DNA of 64,000 nucleotides from Sutcliffiella horikoshii (GTDB taxonomy: Bacteria > Bacillota > Bacilli > Bacillales > Bacillaceae_I), in contig NZ_RXZI01000010.1 in assembly GCF_021991925.1 (NCBI RefSeq), positions 31,810-95,809 on the forward strand, given 5' to 3'. Made by a program: the position numbers and the translations under genes. Below the pieces are notes generated by a model. It did not search any database, had not been told where the DNA came from, and saw only the letters and a list, made by a program, of their open reading frames with translations. How positions within the stretch are numbered: the stretch's first letter is position 1; each line of letters opens with the position of its first letter. This document shows, piece after piece, positions 1-9,256 of the stretch.

Positions 1-464
1 AGCGTTTGGCCAACTTTAATTACATCGCTCTTCAAAGCATTTAGTTGTTTGACTGCTGTGACAGTAGTCCCGTACTTCTGGGAGATTGAGAATAAAGTAT
101 CACCTTTGGTAACCGTGTGAATGACAGTTTTCGCTTCCCTATCTTTAGAACTAGCTTCACTGACCTTCAATATTTGTCCCACTTTGATGACATCAGACTT
201 TAGACCATTAAGCGACTTTAATTCTTTGACGGATAAACCGTTTTTTTGAGCTAGCGAATATAGCGTATCACCTGGTTTCACTTGATAAACTTGAGCATTT
301 GCCAACACTCCACCACTTTTTGTATTCACCGTGATAAATGCACTAGTAGCAAGCGTTCCAGCTAGGACATAACTAACCATTTTTCTATTTCTCTTCAGTT
401 TGCTTGCCCTTTTTTGTCTCTCAATTCTCTCTTTACGAGACTTAATATTCTGACTTTCCACCAT
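1..464 (-). CDS. LysM-domain cell-wall binding protein, C-terminus outside window
   Basis: The reading frame starts at an ATG at 464 with an AAGGGGGG ribosome binding site just upstream and stays open to the window edge (154 codons seen). It has a very basic N-terminus (about residues 8-28), a single hydrophobic segment (about 29-50, signal anchor or signal peptide) and then two LysM repeats (about 58-101 and 113-154), each with a GDTL(Y/F)S motif and an IKVGQ ending. LysM modules bind N-acetylglucosamine in peptidoglycan, so the product is probably a wall-associated protein or hydrolase. Any catalytic domain would lie beyond the edge, so the enzymatic class is unknown. Confidence 0.85.
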   Translation of the reverse strand, partial: MVESQNIKSRKERIERQKRASKLKRNRKMVSYVLAGTLATSAFITVNTKSGGVLANAQVYQVKPGDTLYSLAQKNGLSVKELKSLNGLKSDVIKVGQILKVSEASSKDREAKTVIHTVTKGDTLFSISQKYGTTVTAVKQLNALKSDVIKVGQT

Positions 465-631
465 AATCCCCCTTGAAATATACCAATATATTCTTCTGTT
501 AGAAGTATTTTGTCGAAATCAAGAAGATATTTCGTATACATCTGCAAAATTATCAGGGTGGAAAATGAAAAGGGGAAAATAGACTTATATTTTTACTATT
601 AGTGGATGTTAATTAAGAAGAAATACTTACG

Positions 632-660
632 AAAAAAACGGCTGAAAAAGGCAGCCGTTT
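632..660 (-). terminator. Rho-independent terminator of the ECF sigma/anti-sigma operon
   Basis: A 9-bp perfect stem (AAACGGCTG / CAGCCGTTT) is followed on the minus strand by a run of T residues, just after the stop codon at 670. Confidence 0.85.
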
Positions 661-669
661 CAAAAATCC

Positions 670-1959
670 TCATCTCACATCAACTCTTAAGTCGCTAAAG
701 AAATGCTCCACAGGAAGGTGATATATTTCTAAGTCTCTTGGATTCCCTCTCACTTTATAGGTCAAATCCATTCTATCACCGGTTATTTTATAGGAATCTA
801 CGTTTTCGCTATAACCACCTACTCCTAAAGTTACAAACCCTACTATATATTCTTCAGGCAAGCTCCCCTTTGAAATGCTGATGGTTACTTCGTCAAGGCT
901 TTGTACTATCTGATTGACCTTTATGGTTTGATCCATGACTTCCATCGCGGTACCCTTTTTAAGACTTTGCGATATTATTTGAGAATCCCATTTTGTGATA
1001 TATGGGATTGCTTTCGTTCCCTTAACATCCCGTAAAGGGGCAAACTGTCCCTGTACTCTTATTTCCTCTTTGTCAGGGGAATTGTAACCCCAGCCTTGAC
1101 CATTTGGGGCTGAAACTTTAATGGAGCCATCCTCAGATGTACCAACTAATGCTAGCTGTGGTGAAATTTCCTCATGTATATTCCCAAAATGTTCTGGAAG
1201 GCGCATCGTGCCAATCAGTTCTAATCTGGACATCGTTTCTTTCACTTGATCCACTCTCAGCCAGACACCAGCTTGATTTTCCGCTTCATTTCCTACGGCC
1301 TTTTCCGTTAGGCCGGAAGCTTTTTCGAGTGTATACTGAAAGCTTATTTCTTCTTTCTTGTGATCCTCTTTCATGAAAATGAGCCTTAGTTCAAAGTTTT
1401 CATCCTCAATGAAATAGTTTGAGTGTTCGAAATGAAATACCCCTTGCTCTGTTTGGTTTGGATCAAAGTCCATGAATCTGGAAGTATAATAGCCTGTTGC
1501 ATCCCTAGCAGTAAGATGGACGAGTACATTCCCTTCATATGGGGTTTTTGACTCCATTTGATAACCTATCATCACAACGCCTGCATCGTAATAGGCTTCC
1601 TTCAATTGTACCTTCACATTTGAGGTTTCCTCTTCTAGGTTTAAATGGTGGACGCGACCTTCTTTTGCTATTTGTTTAATTCCTGACATGCCTCCGCTAT
1701 GGTTATAGATAATCCCCTTTTGATACCCAAATCCTGAAGTGCTTTCTGTATTCCAAAAGTTTGATTGGAACAAGACTGCAACAATCCCGATTACCAAAAC
1801 GGCAACAGCATTCATTTTAAGTGTTTGTAGTCTAGAGGACTTTTTCCGTTCCCGCTTTTGCGCAATTTCCAGTGCTTTTTGCACCCTCTCATCTAACTCA
1901 TTCGTCGGGACATCTATGCCCTCAAATTCCGATCCGATTTTGCGGCTAAGCTTCTCCAT
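670..1959 (-). CDS. Membrane anti-sigma factor (DUF4179-type) for the adjacent ECF sigma
   Basis: A 429-residue protein with a cytoplasmic N-terminal part (about 1-48), one membrane span (about 49-65) and a large extracytoplasmic C-terminal part. Its start overlaps the end of the ECF sigma gene by 14 bp, the standard translational coupling of sigma/anti-sigma pairs. The N-terminus, single span and long exported part fit the DUF4179-containing anti-sigma family of bacilli. It is inferred to bind and hold the sigma factor at the membrane until an envelope signal releases it. The signal is unknown, and the exact family assignment is from memory of the family rather than a search. Confidence 0.75.
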   Translation of the reverse strand: MEKLSRKIGSEFEGIDVPTNELDERVQKALEIAQKRERKKSSRLQTLKMNAVAVLVIGIVAVLFQSNFWNTESTSGFGYQKGIIYNHSGGMSGIKQIAKEGRVHHLNLEEETSNVKVQLKEAYYDAGVVMIGYQMESKTPYEGNVLVHLTARDATGYYTSRFMDFDPNQTEQGVFHFEHSNYFIEDENFELRLIFMKEDHKKEEISFQYTLEKASGLTEKAVGNEAENQAGVWLRVDQVKETMSRLELIGTMRLPEHFGNIHEEISPQLALVGTSEDGSIKVSAPNGQGWGYNSPDKEEIRVQGQFAPLRDVKGTKAIPYITKWDSQIISQSLKKGTAMEVMDQTIKVNQIVQSLDEVTISISKGSLPEEYIVGFVTLGVGGYSENVDSYKITGDRMDLTYKVRGNPRDLEIYHLPVEHFFSDLRVDVR

Positions 1960-2476
1960 ACTTTTCTCCCCCTTCTTCCAGTTCTGCTTTTACCTGGGCC
2001 AAAGTCCTGTGTAGCTGCGATTTGATCGTTCCTTCTGGCTTTTCAAAAATTTGCGCCATTTCTTTGATGGAGTAACCGTAGGTAAACCTCATCATCAGCA
2101 AGCTTCGTTGTTCTGGTTTGAGCCTTTCCAGCACTTGGGCAAGGTCCAGCTTATGTATGGAAAGATGCGTTTCTTTGGCGGACTGTTCGTGCTTTTCTAT
2201 ATCAAGGAAGGTAATCTTCTTTCTTCGTCGCAGCTCGTTGATTGCGGTGTTGATCAGAATACGTGTCATCCACGTGGAAAAATATTGGGGATTCTCGAGT
2301 TTCGGGAATGCCTTGTACGCGTTGATGATGGCCTCCTGCACCACGTCCAAAGCATCCTGTTCATTTTTCACATAGGCATAGGCTATCTTATATAATTTTT
2401 CTTGCTCATCTTTTATCAAGGACTCGAATGTCGGGCCACTTGGTGGCGATTTGAACAATCTTTTTAACCTTTTCAC
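1946..2476 (-). CDS. ECF-type RNA polymerase sigma factor
   Basis: A 176-residue sigma-70 family protein. Region 2 is at about residues 20-90 (DALDVVQEA, FSTWMTRILINTA), and region 4 helix-turn-helix at about 115-165 (YSIKEMAQIFEKPEGTIKSQLHRTL). The start is GTG at 2476, preceded by AAAGGAGG. The length is normal for ECF factors and there is no region 1.1 or 3. It is co-transcribed with the anti-sigma gene at 670. A promoter resembling ECF targets lies directly upstream (2504-2530), so positive autoregulation is likely. It is close to the SigV/SigX-like group but I cannot name an ortholog. Confidence 0.9.
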   Translation of the reverse strand: MKRLKRLFKSPPSGPTFESLIKDEQEKLYKIAYAYVKNEQDALDVVQEAIINAYKAFPKLENPQYFSTWMTRILINTAINELRRRKKITFLDIEKHEQSAKETHLSIHKLDLAQVLERLKPEQRSLLMMRFTYGYSIKEMAQIFEKPEGTIKSQLHRTLAQVKAELEEGGEKYGEA

Positions 2477-2503
2477 TTTGCTGTGACCTCCTTTCCCTTA
2501 TTA

Positions 2504-2530
2504 GACAAGTGACTATTGAAAAACGTTCCA
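2504..2530 (-). promoter_or_regulatory. Candidate autoregulated ECF promoter
   Basis: The minus strand has TGGAAC (2525-2530) followed by a T-rich 17-bp spacer and TGTC (2504-2507). The AAC -35 core with a T stretch and a GTC -10 is the ECF pattern. It lies 28 bp upstream of the sigma start. Confidence 0.55.
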
Positions 2531-2625
2531 AGTAAACTAGCAAAATTTTGCTGGGGAGAAGTAAAAGTGGGGTGTGATGGGGGGCGAAGCGACGGGTAAG
2601 TGCGAAATAACAACACAAAAAAACG

Positions 2626-2840
2626 GATATCGGGAAAATGGAGGGTATATCAGGAAAAATTAAAATATATCATGAAATTTTGAAATTTATCATGAAATTT
2701 CTAGATATATCATGAATTTTTGAGTTATATCATGAAATTTCAAGGGATATCACGAATTTTGAAATATATCATTGAAGTTGGTGCTATATCACGAAATCCC
2801 CAGAGTGATATCCAAAAAATTTAAAATATACCAGAAAACC
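2626..2840. repeat. Array of degenerate 20-bp repeats, word TATATCATGAAATTT
   Basis: Copies of a word close to (T/G)ATATCATGAAATTT begin at 2626, 2646, 2666, 2686, 2706, 2726, 2746, 2765, 2785, 2807 and 2827, so the period is exactly 20 bp over the first seven copies. The array fills the gap between the chemoreceptor terminator and the ECF sigma promoter. No gene is seen in this 450-bp gap. Confidence 0.9.
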
Positions 2841-2871
2841 TCTCCTCACAATGGAGTGGCCTCAATAAGCT

Positions 2872-2912
2872 CAAAAAACCCCGGCCATTCACAAATCCAC
2901 CCGGCCGGGGTC
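2872..2912 (-). terminator. Terminator of the chemoreceptor gene
   Basis: A very G+C-rich stem (CCCCGGCC / GGCCGGGG) is followed on the minus strand by TTTTTT, 19 bp after the stop codon at 2931. Confidence 0.85.
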
Positions 2913-2930
2913 CTCCAAAATATCCCAATC

Positions 2931-4922
2931 CTACAATTTAAACCTCTTTATCAACTCGCTGAGATCCTCACTCATGGCGAGCAACTCTTCAGCCGAATAA
3001 GCGATACTGCTAATCGCTTTCACTTGCTCGTCGGTGGAAGCGGCAATTTCTTCGGTGCCTGCAGCAGATTGCTCAGCAATGGCGGAGATGCTTTGAACGG
3101 AGGCGAGCACCTCTTCCTTTGACTCGTTCATTGCGTTCATGTTGTCCATGATCTCCTCGATGAACCCTACAATGGAGCGAATGTTGGTGGCGATTTCCCC
3201 AAAGGATTCGCCGGTATCCTTTACAGCGGCACTCTGCTCGCCGGAGATTTGATTCGTCCTCTCCATCTCTTCTACAATCACCTTGGACTCTTCCTGGATA
3301 CTCGAAATCGTTTCTTTTATGTGATGCGTCGAATCAGCAGTCTGCTCGGCAAGCTTCCTCACTTCGGTTGCGACGACCGCAAATCCACGGCCATGTTCTC
3401 CGGCGCGTGCCGCTTCTATGCTTGCATTTAACGCCAACAGATTCGTCTGATTGGAAATTTCATTGATGGTGTGTGTGATTTCTTCGATACTATTGATTTT
3501 CTCCGTAAACTGGGTCATCAACCCATTGAGGCTGATCACGATCTCCGTTGATTCATGCGTGTGCCCCTGAAGGGCTTCTAGTTTCCTTACACCCATTTCA
3601 TTGGCCGTGATGATTTGTCCAGAAAGTGCGTCCAGCTTCTCCTGTTTAGATAAAACATCTTCTATATGATCGGCAAGATTTTGTGTGCGGGAGCTTGTGC
3701 CCTCAAGGTCGGTCGCTTGTTGAACCGCTCCTTTTGAAACCTCTTCAATGGCACGGTTCATCTCTTCGCTCGTTGCGGAGACCTCTTCCGTGACGGCACT
3801 CATATCCTCCACGGCCACCTTCACTTTTTGAGAAGAATCTGCCACCGTCCCGATCATCTCGCGCATGTTAACAAGCATTGTTTTAAAAGAAGTTGCCAAC
3901 ACTCCGATTTCATCTTTGGAGCGAACCTCGATATCTCCTGTTAAATCTCCTTCTGCCACCTTGGTCACTTCGGTGTTCAGCTTTAAGATCGGTCTAGTAA
4001 TATAGCGAGCTAGTAAAATGGTAGAGATCGTCGCGACAACCAGAGCGATGATCCCCACGATGATGATGGTTCGCAGAATGCCACTTGCCAGTGCAAGCAT
4101 GTCTTTCTCTACGAACACTCCACCAATTTTCCAACCGGTCTTATCGATGGTATTGAATGCAAGTATCCTTTTCTGCCCGTCGTACGTATATCTTTGTACC
4201 CCATCCTTCGCTTCCTCTTGGTAAATATTATCGATAAAAGGTAGATCCTGCTCTAGAAGATTCTCCCCCACCAATGTAGGGTGTACCAACGCTACCCCAT
4301 TTCTATCCAAAAGAATGCTGTAACCGCCATATCCTAACTCTTTTTGGGAAACCAATTCCTCCAAAGAAGAAAGGTTTATGTCAGTTGCAAGAACCCCTTG
4401 AACGATTCCATTTGCAGTTACCGCTTTAGCAAGCGTGATGACAGGCTCATTTGTACTTGTATCTATATAGACATCTGTATAGATGACTTCGCCCGGACTA
4501 AGCATGGCAGCTGTGTACCAGTCCCTAGTGGTCGGATCGAAATCAGCCGGCAGCTCTACGGATGGAGAAGAATGGAATTCCTTTTCCTTCGTTGCCAGAT
4601 ATAGCACCTGCATACTTGGGTAGTTTTCCAATACCTGATTGAACCCTTCTAACATGGTATTTTGGTTAGAAGATGAACCATCTACTAAGAAGTCACTGAC
4701 TAATGAAGTACTCCCATAAGATGTCAGGACACTAGAATAGTTATCTAAATAAATTTGAATGGTCTTTTCAAGGTCCCCCATGGCCGCTTCCGCATCTGCC
4801 ACCACATCTTGATCTATCTTCCCTTTTGCCTGGTTGTATGTAACGATTCCAACACTTGCTATTATCAGGAATATGAGTAGCAAAAACGAAAAGACCAGTT
4901 TGCCTCGTAATGATGTAAACAT
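2931..4922 (-). CDS. Methyl-accepting chemotaxis protein with Cache sensor domain
   Basis: A transmembrane chemoreceptor of 663 residues from the preferred ATG at 4922, which has AAAGGAG eight bases upstream; an in-frame start 45 bp further up has no such site. Order: membrane span about 8-30, extracellular double-Cache-type sensor about 35-270, second span about 280-302, HAMP about 303-355, then a long coiled-coil signalling domain with the invariant hairpin tip ([19 protein letters not shown]) near residue 500. Acidic/Q-rich heptads on both sides supply methylation sites. The ligand cannot be predicted. It is monocistronic, between its own terminator and a sigma-D-like promoter. Confidence 0.93.
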   Translation of the reverse strand: MFTSLRGKLVFSFLLLIFLIIASVGIVTYNQAKGKIDQDVVADAEAAMGDLEKTIQIYLDNYSSVLTSYGSTSLVSDFLVDGSSSNQNTMLEGFNQVLENYPSMQVLYLATKEKEFHSSPSVELPADFDPTTRDWYTAAMLSPGEVIYTDVYIDTSTNEPVITLAKAVTANGIVQGVLATDINLSSLEELVSQKELGYGGYSILLDRNGVALVHPTLVGENLLEQDLPFIDNIYQEEAKDGVQRYTYDGQKRILAFNTIDKTGWKIGGVFVEKDMLALASGILRTIIIVGIIALVVATISTILLARYITRPILKLNTEVTKVAEGDLTGDIEVRSKDEIGVLATSFKTMLVNMREMIGTVADSSQKVKVAVEDMSAVTEEVSATSEEMNRAIEEVSKGAVQQATDLEGTSSRTQNLADHIEDVLSKQEKLDALSGQIITANEMGVRKLEALQGHTHESTEIVISLNGLMTQFTEKINSIEEITHTINEISNQTNLLALNASIEAARAGEHGRGFAVVATEVRKLAEQTADSTHHIKETISSIQEESKVIVEEMERTNQISGEQSAAVKDTGESFGEIATNIRSIVGFIEEIMDNMNAMNESKEEVLASVQSISAIAEQSAAGTEEIAASTDEQVKAISSIAYSAEELLAMSEDLSELIKRFKL

Positions 4923-4957
4923 GTATGTGTCTCCTTTGTTTTTAACAGATAAATATT

Positions 4958-4984
4958 TTATCGACATAGGATATTAAATGTTAA
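4958..4984 (-). promoter_or_regulatory. Sigma-D (flagellar/chemotaxis) type promoter for the chemoreceptor
   Basis: The minus strand carries TTAA (4981-4984), a 15-bp spacer and GTCGATAA (4958-4965), against the consensus TAAA-N15-GCCGATAA. This agrees with the chemotaxis function of the gene it precedes. Confidence 0.65.
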
Positions 4985-5022
4985 GAAACAAAGGAGAAGT
5001 CTTTATTTTTCGAAAAAATCAT

Positions 5023-5436
5023 TTACAGCCGCGCCGTCACTAGCGCTCCCATTCCAACGATTATAAACAAGATGCTCAGATACACAGCCAGCATTCCCAC
5101 TTCCACCGTTTCCACCCCAAGGAACGCAAGTGTCACGACAATAGCTGCGCTGCCTATGAACACGAAATATAAGGCTCCCAAGAAATAGCGTTTCATCAAT
5201 AGCATACTGCGCTCATCAAATTCCGGTAACTTCCGCTTCCTTTTCTTACGTAAGTACATGAACAAGAGCACCAAGACAAGCCCTCCCAAGGTTCCGCCAA
5301 ACATGGAAAGTAAAAGGCTATAATCAAAAACCCCTTCTTCCCGGCCGATTATATAGATCCCTAAAGTTCCGCCAATCTGCATGCATATTAAGATGACTCC
5401 CCATGTCAACCAGAACCATTTCTTCTTATTCTTCAT
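5023..5436 (-). CDS. Four-helix membrane protein paired with XRE regulator
   Basis: A 137-residue integral membrane protein with four hydrophobic segments (about 7-28, 40-61, 88-108 and 113-133) and a basic cytoplasmic loop (RKKRKRK near residue 65). Its start overlaps the end of the XRE gene by 11 bp, so the two are translationally coupled. Such small regulator/membrane pairs are common in Firmicutes, but the function of the membrane partner is not known. I recognise no catalytic motif. Confidence 0.75.
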   Translation of the reverse strand: MKNKKKWFWLTWGVILICMQIGGTLGIYIIGREEGVFDYSLLLSMFGGTLGGLVLVLLFMYLRKKRKRKLPEFDERSMLLMKRYFLGALYFVFIGSAAIVVTLAFLGVETVEVGMLAVYLSILFIIVGMGALVTARL

Positions 5437-5653
5437 CCCCTATTCCCCCTTTTTCCTCTTCTAGATAAAACATCTCCTCCATCGGCACATCAAAATAGGC
5501 AATCAATTTGAGGGCCAACTCCAGACTTGGATTGTATTTATTTTTCTCAATGGCATTCACCGTTTGCCTGGTGATTTGCAGATCCTCGGCCATCTTGATC
5601 TGGGTAATTCCACGCTTTTGCCGGATTTCTTTGATGTGATTGATTACTGCCAC
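5426..5653 (-). CDS. XRE-family (Cro/CI type) transcriptional regulator
   Basis: A 75-residue protein that is nearly all helix-turn-helix: IKEIRQKRGITQIKMAE then the recognition helix ITRQTVNAIEKNKYNPS. I chose GTG at 5653 because GGAGGGG lies six bases upstream; longer in-frame starts run back through the operator and add a sequence unlike the family. The type resembles compact stand-alone repressors with an acidic C-terminal tail (EEEKGG). Two copies of a perfect palindrome straddle its -10 box (5674-5736), so it is very probably autorepressed. Confidence 0.9.
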   Translation of the reverse strand: MAVINHIKEIRQKRGITQIKMAEDLQITRQTVNAIEKNKYNPSLELALKLIAYFDVPMEEMFYLEEEKGGIGDEE

Positions 5654-5673
5654 GGGCGTCCCCTCCATAAAAG

Positions 5674-5736
5674 GTAAAGATATCTTTACATTGACTATAA
5701 ACAAAAAAAGGAAATGTGTAAAGATATCTTTACACA
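5674..5736 (-). promoter_or_regulatory. XRE promoter with two palindromic operators
   Basis: The 16-bp palindrome GTAAAGATATCTTTAC occurs at 5674-5689 and again inside a 22-bp perfect palindrome at 5715-5736. On the minus strand the -35 TTTACA (5717-5722) is part of the upstream operator and the -10 TATAGT (5694-5699) follows after 17 bp. The second operator lies downstream of the -10. This is a classic two-operator autorepression layout. Confidence 0.8.
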
Positions 5737-5742
5737 ATTTCC
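5703..5742 (-). terminator. Terminator of the ABC exporter operon, built around the XRE operator
   Basis: On the minus strand GGAAA, the 22-bp operator palindrome and TTTCC form one long stem (5710-5742) followed directly by seven T residues. It is 12 bp after the stop of the permease gene ending at 5754, so one palindrome appears to serve as terminator, operator and -35 region. Confidence 0.75.
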
Positions 5743-5753
5743 TCATAAAAAAT

Positions 5754-6857
5754 TTACACAGTCGCTTTTCGCTCCATAAGATTCAACCCGATCCCCATAA
5801 AGAGGATGCCCATGAAAAATAAAACGGAGGATGGAAGGAGAAATTGCGACCAGGACCAATCCAAGAGGGTTGCGCCCTTCAGCATTTCCATCCCGTAGGT
5901 CATCGGGATCAGTTTGGACAAGGTGAGCAAAGCCTCAGATTGAACGATTTCCAGCGGCCAGTATGCGCCTCCGATCATGGCCATACTCACTGATATCAAC
6001 GGGATGACTGCATCCAATTGCCTTGGATTGGTGGCAAGCGCGCTGATGAGTATGCCAAGGGACACGATCGCAAACAAAAATGGAATGACCACAAGGAAAA
6101 TCATTGGATATCCTCCTCTTAGGTCCACTCCTAAAACGAAATGAAAAATGGAATAAACGAGTGTCAGTTGCGCGTATCCCAACAAAAAACTGAAGCTTAC
6201 ATGTCCCAAGTACAGCTGAACCTTGGTTAAAGGAGATAAGATCATCCGATTCCACATTCCATTTCTCTTTTGCTCCAAAACAGTACTGACCGTGTAGGTG
6301 ACCGTGATGATCACAAAGAAAAGTGAAAATCCGAACAAGGCCTGCAGAGAAGAATCATAGATGAACTCAGTTTCTTTAAAGGATTTTTCTGAAACCGCAT
6401 AGAGACTGCTGCTTTCTTTTACCTTCTCTCTCAACTCATCTGTTGAAACATCGAGCCTTTGAGCTGCTGTAGTAAGCGTACGTTCTGACTGCAGCACGTT
6501 TGCTACATGCGCCTCCATCAGCGTTGTGTTGGGAGTGGTGGCACTAAGATAGAGTTTGTACCGATCCTTCTCCAATTGCAGCCCGATATCAACCGTTCCT
6601 TTTTCGAGTTTTTCCTTCACAGCGGTTTCCTGTTCAGAAACAAACATGGTATCCTCCGCTTTTGCATTTAATGCCTGTATCATTTCTGTTTGTTCCGCTT
6701 CGGTAAGGGTGGTTGAATAAACAGGGACCTCTACCGGAGCACCTTGGTTCACCTGCCCTAAGGCAAGGGCAAACACAAACGTTAAAACAATCATTCCGAT
6801 TACTGCAAAAGGCTGTCTTTTTAAATACTGAAAATGGTTGATTAGAATCGCCCTCAT
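5754..6857 (-). CDS. ABC-2 type exporter permease (LnrN-like)
   Basis: A 367-residue permease with one N-terminal span (about 17-35), an extracytoplasmic segment of about 140 residues and five to six C-terminal spans, the topology of the ABC-2 permease family. It abuts the second permease (6858) and follows an ABC ATPase. With a NarL-type two-component pair upstream, the set matches the order of LnrJK-LnrLMN (yfiJKLMN) of B. subtilis, which exports linearmycin-type polyenes. The substrate here is inferred only from this arrangement. The last genes of the operon end in the terminator/operator at 5703-5742. Confidence 0.85.
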   Translation of the reverse strand: MRAILINHFQYLKRQPFAVIGMIVLTFVFALALGQVNQGAPVEVPVYSTTLTEAEQTEMIQALNAKAEDTMFVSEQETAVKEKLEKGTVDIGLQLEKDRYKLYLSATTPNTTLMEAHVANVLQSERTLTTAAQRLDVSTDELREKVKESSSLYAVSEKSFKETEFIYDSSLQALFGFSLFFVIITVTYTVSTVLEQKRNGMWNRMILSPLTKVQLYLGHVSFSFLLGYAQLTLVYSIFHFVLGVDLRGGYPMIFLVVIPFLFAIVSLGILISALATNPRQLDAVIPLISVSMAMIGGAYWPLEIVQSEALLTLSKLIPMTYGMEMLKGATLLDWSWSQFLLPSSVLFFMGILFMGIGLNLMERKATV

Positions 6858-8120
6858 TTAGATCAACCTCCTTTTTGGAAAAATAGGAATGGCTATCAAG
6901 ATGAGGCCAATACTCACCACCGCTAAGCGGAAAAGATGATCGGTCACACCTGCAAGCTCTCCTCCACTTAATATTTTCAGGTATCCTTGCAGGGCCGCCC
7001 CATTTGGCGTAAAGGAGGCGATGGTAAACATCGTGTCGGAAACCTCATTCCAAGGGACAAAGCTTCCGCCCAAGAAAGCAAACACACTGACAAGGAATCC
7101 CGAAAACATGGTAGAAATCCGTTGCGTTTCAAAGCGATAATTCAACGCAGTGATCAACACTGCCATCGAACCGACCACAAAGCTGAAGAAAAGGGTGATG
7201 GTAAAGAATGCTAGGAGATCCGGCCAGATTACCTGGTAAATCACCGCTGCCAATCCGTATAGGGCACAAAGTTGCAAAAAGCAAATCAAGACGGCTGATA
7301 ACCACTTGCTTGTCGCGTACGTCCAAGGGTTTGTATTGGTTAACAGGATGCGGTCATACACAAATGTTGCTTTTTCGTAATAGGCATAACCCGCAACAAA
7401 GGACACCACATACAAAGCAAACATTGTACTCATACCCACTGCAAAATAGCCAAAGGAATCCACCGGCACCTTCCCGTCCACCGTTATTGTTTCACCGATG
7501 ACCTCCGCTATCGCGTCAAACTCCGGTGCGGCCAGGTTTGATTGTTGGGCCTCTTGTGTCAATACCGTATGCAATCGCATCTGGTCGGTAAAGTTCTCCA
7601 CCACATCTGAGATGACACTGGCTTCTAGTCCTTTTTCCTCGTTCAGGTAGAGCTGCAAGTCTTTCGTTGTTTGCTGATTGAAAAATTGCCCTTTCCACGT
7701 TTCAAAGCGAAGAGATTTAGGAAAATGAATGACTCCTGCATAGTAGTCATTTTGCAAGGTTGCTGTCAAATCTTGTCTTTCTGTCACCGTTATCAGATTT
7801 TGGAGTTCCTCCTTCATTACTGTATCCACGAGTAACTCTGGCATGGAAGTCTGTTCGGCAGCTTCTAGGATGGAAACTCTTGCTTGGTCAGGGATTCCCT
7901 CAGATTGCATCCATTCGTCGAATTGCTTTAGCTCGGCTTTGAGGTTGCCTGGGTCAATGACCGCAACCTGAGCATTCAATGTGATGTCCCCGCTAGCATT
8001 TCCCCCTAAGGCAAAACCAAGGATGGTAATTAACACAAATGGCATCGCGAGCAAGATCAGGACTTCTTTTTTATCCCGAAGTAAGTGAAGGAGATCTTTT
8101 TTGATAAATGCACGTAACAC
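6858..8120 (-). CDS. ABC-2 type exporter permease (LnrM-like)
   Basis: A 420-residue permease with the same plan as its neighbour: N-terminal span (about 20-40), a large exported domain (about 45-215) and six C-terminal spans. The start is GTG at 8120 with GGGGGAG upstream. Two unequal permeases plus one ATPase suggest a heterodimeric exporter. It is 13 bp from the ATPase gene and directly adjacent to the 5754 permease, so all three are one transcript. Confidence 0.85.
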   Translation of the reverse strand: MLRAFIKKDLLHLLRDKKEVLILLAMPFVLITILGFALGGNASGDITLNAQVAVIDPGNLKAELKQFDEWMQSEGIPDQARVSILEAAEQTSMPELLVDTVMKEELQNLITVTERQDLTATLQNDYYAGVIHFPKSLRFETWKGQFFNQQTTKDLQLYLNEEKGLEASVISDVVENFTDQMRLHTVLTQEAQQSNLAAPEFDAIAEVIGETITVDGKVPVDSFGYFAVGMSTMFALYVVSFVAGYAYYEKATFVYDRILLTNTNPWTYATSKWLSAVLICFLQLCALYGLAAVIYQVIWPDLLAFFTITLFFSFVVGSMAVLITALNYRFETQRISTMFSGFLVSVFAFLGGSFVPWNEVSDTMFTIASFTPNGAALQGYLKILSGGELAGVTDHLFRLAVVSIGLILIAIPIFPKRRLI

Positions 8121-8133
8121 GTGGACGCTCCCC

Positions 8134-9066
8134 CTAATCCCGAAGCTTGCGACCTGTCAGATGCAAAAAGACATCTTCGAGTGTCGGCGCTTTTATTTGT
8201 ATGCCCTTGAGGGGACTATCTGTCTGCTTGGCAGCATGGAAAACGTCTTCTAGGAGGTTTATTTTCTTCGGTGCTAACAGGATGATTTTCTTTTCCAACG
8301 TTGTCACGGTAGAGATGGCTGGGTTGGACTCCAGCTTTCCGATGAAGTCCGGCTTTATCTTTTCTACTTCCACTTCGATCGTGTGCTCAGACGAGAGGAT
8401 ATTCTTCACTTCGTCCTTTGTCCCGGAGGCGATCACTTCCCCGCGGTCCATGATATAAAGACGCCGACAGAGGAATTCGACTTCCTCCATGTAATGACTT
8501 GTGTAAAGGACCGTAATCCCATTTTCCTCGTTCAACTTCTTCACCGTTTCGAGGATATAATTTCTTGATTGCGGGTCGATCCCGACCGTTGGCTCATCCA
8601 TGATCAAGATTTCCGGCCGGTGTAGCAAAGCCACCGCAATATTAAGACGACGCTTCATCCCCCCGGAAAATTGCTTGACGGGCTCTTTTTGCCGCTTTTC
8701 CAGGCCTACTAATGTCAAAACCTCTTCTATGCGTTGTTTCCGTTCATTTTTTGACAGTTTATAAATCTTTGCAAAAAAACTCATATTTTCATAGGCTGTG
8801 AGCTCAGGGAAGACGGCAATTTCTTGTGGAACCACCCCAAGAATCTCTCGGAGGTGCTGCGGCTGCTCTTTGACGCTTTCCCCTTTGAGTAAAACATCCC
8901 CACTTGTCGGCTGGACAAGGGAGGAAAGCATGGATATGGTGGTGGACTTGCCTGCTCCATTGGGACCAAGCAATCCCACCGTTTCCCCTTTTTCCAGATA
9001 TAAATTAACACCTTTAACGGCTTGGCTGTTTTTGAACGATTTTGTCAGTTGAATGGCTTCTAGCAT
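8134..9066 (-). CDS. ABC transporter ATP-binding protein (LnrL-like)
   Basis: A 310-residue nucleotide-binding subunit. Walker A is GPNGAGKST (about residues 34-42), the signature is FSGGMKRR (about 136), Walker B is ILIMDEPT (about 155) and the switch histidine follows in YTSHYMEE (about 190). The long C-terminal extension after residue 220 is typical of drug and antibiotic exporters of the DrrA/CcmA-like group. It is the first gene of the three-gene exporter operon. An imperfect -10 (TATAGT near 9100) lies upstream. Confidence 0.93.
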   Translation of the reverse strand: MLEAIQLTKSFKNSQAVKGVNLYLEKGETVGLLGPNGAGKSTTISMLSSLVQPTSGDVLLKGESVKEQPQHLREILGVVPQEIAVFPELTAYENMSFFAKIYKLSKNERKQRIEEVLTLVGLEKRQKEPVKQFSGGMKRRLNIAVALLHRPEILIMDEPTVGIDPQSRNYILETVKKLNEENGITVLYTSHYMEEVEFLCRRLYIMDRGEVIASGTKDEVKNILSSEHTIEVEVEKIKPDFIGKLESNPAISTVTTLEKKIILLAPKKINLLEDVFHAAKQTDSPLKGIQIKAPTLEDVFLHLTGRKLRD

Positions 9067-9223
9067 ATGGATGCCCCCTTTGTTACTTCTACTATACTAT
9101 CGGTGGGAGGAGAGTTAACCTGAAGAAGGTCATTAGTTTCGGAGGATGGGGGTGACTTTAGTCATTTTTACGCAAGGGTCCTTACTCAAAAAAGCAACAA
9201 AGTTTACGAAAACAACCTTTAGC

Positions 9224-9256
9224 AAAAAAAATAGGCGAAGCACATGCTTCACCCCA
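9224..9256 (-). terminator. Terminator of the DUF58 gene, overlapping its stop codon
   Basis: The minus strand forms the stem GGtGAAGCA / TGCTTCgCC followed by TATTTTTTTT. The TGA stop codon (9249-9251) lies inside the left arm. Confidence 0.8.

Noticed and set aside
2626..2840. CRISPR array
   Set aside because: Units are 20 bp without unique spacers, repeats are degenerate and no cas genes are nearby.
9080..9125. Strong promoter for the ABC exporter operon
   Set aside because: A TATAGT-like -10 exists but the -35 is poor; no confident promoter call.
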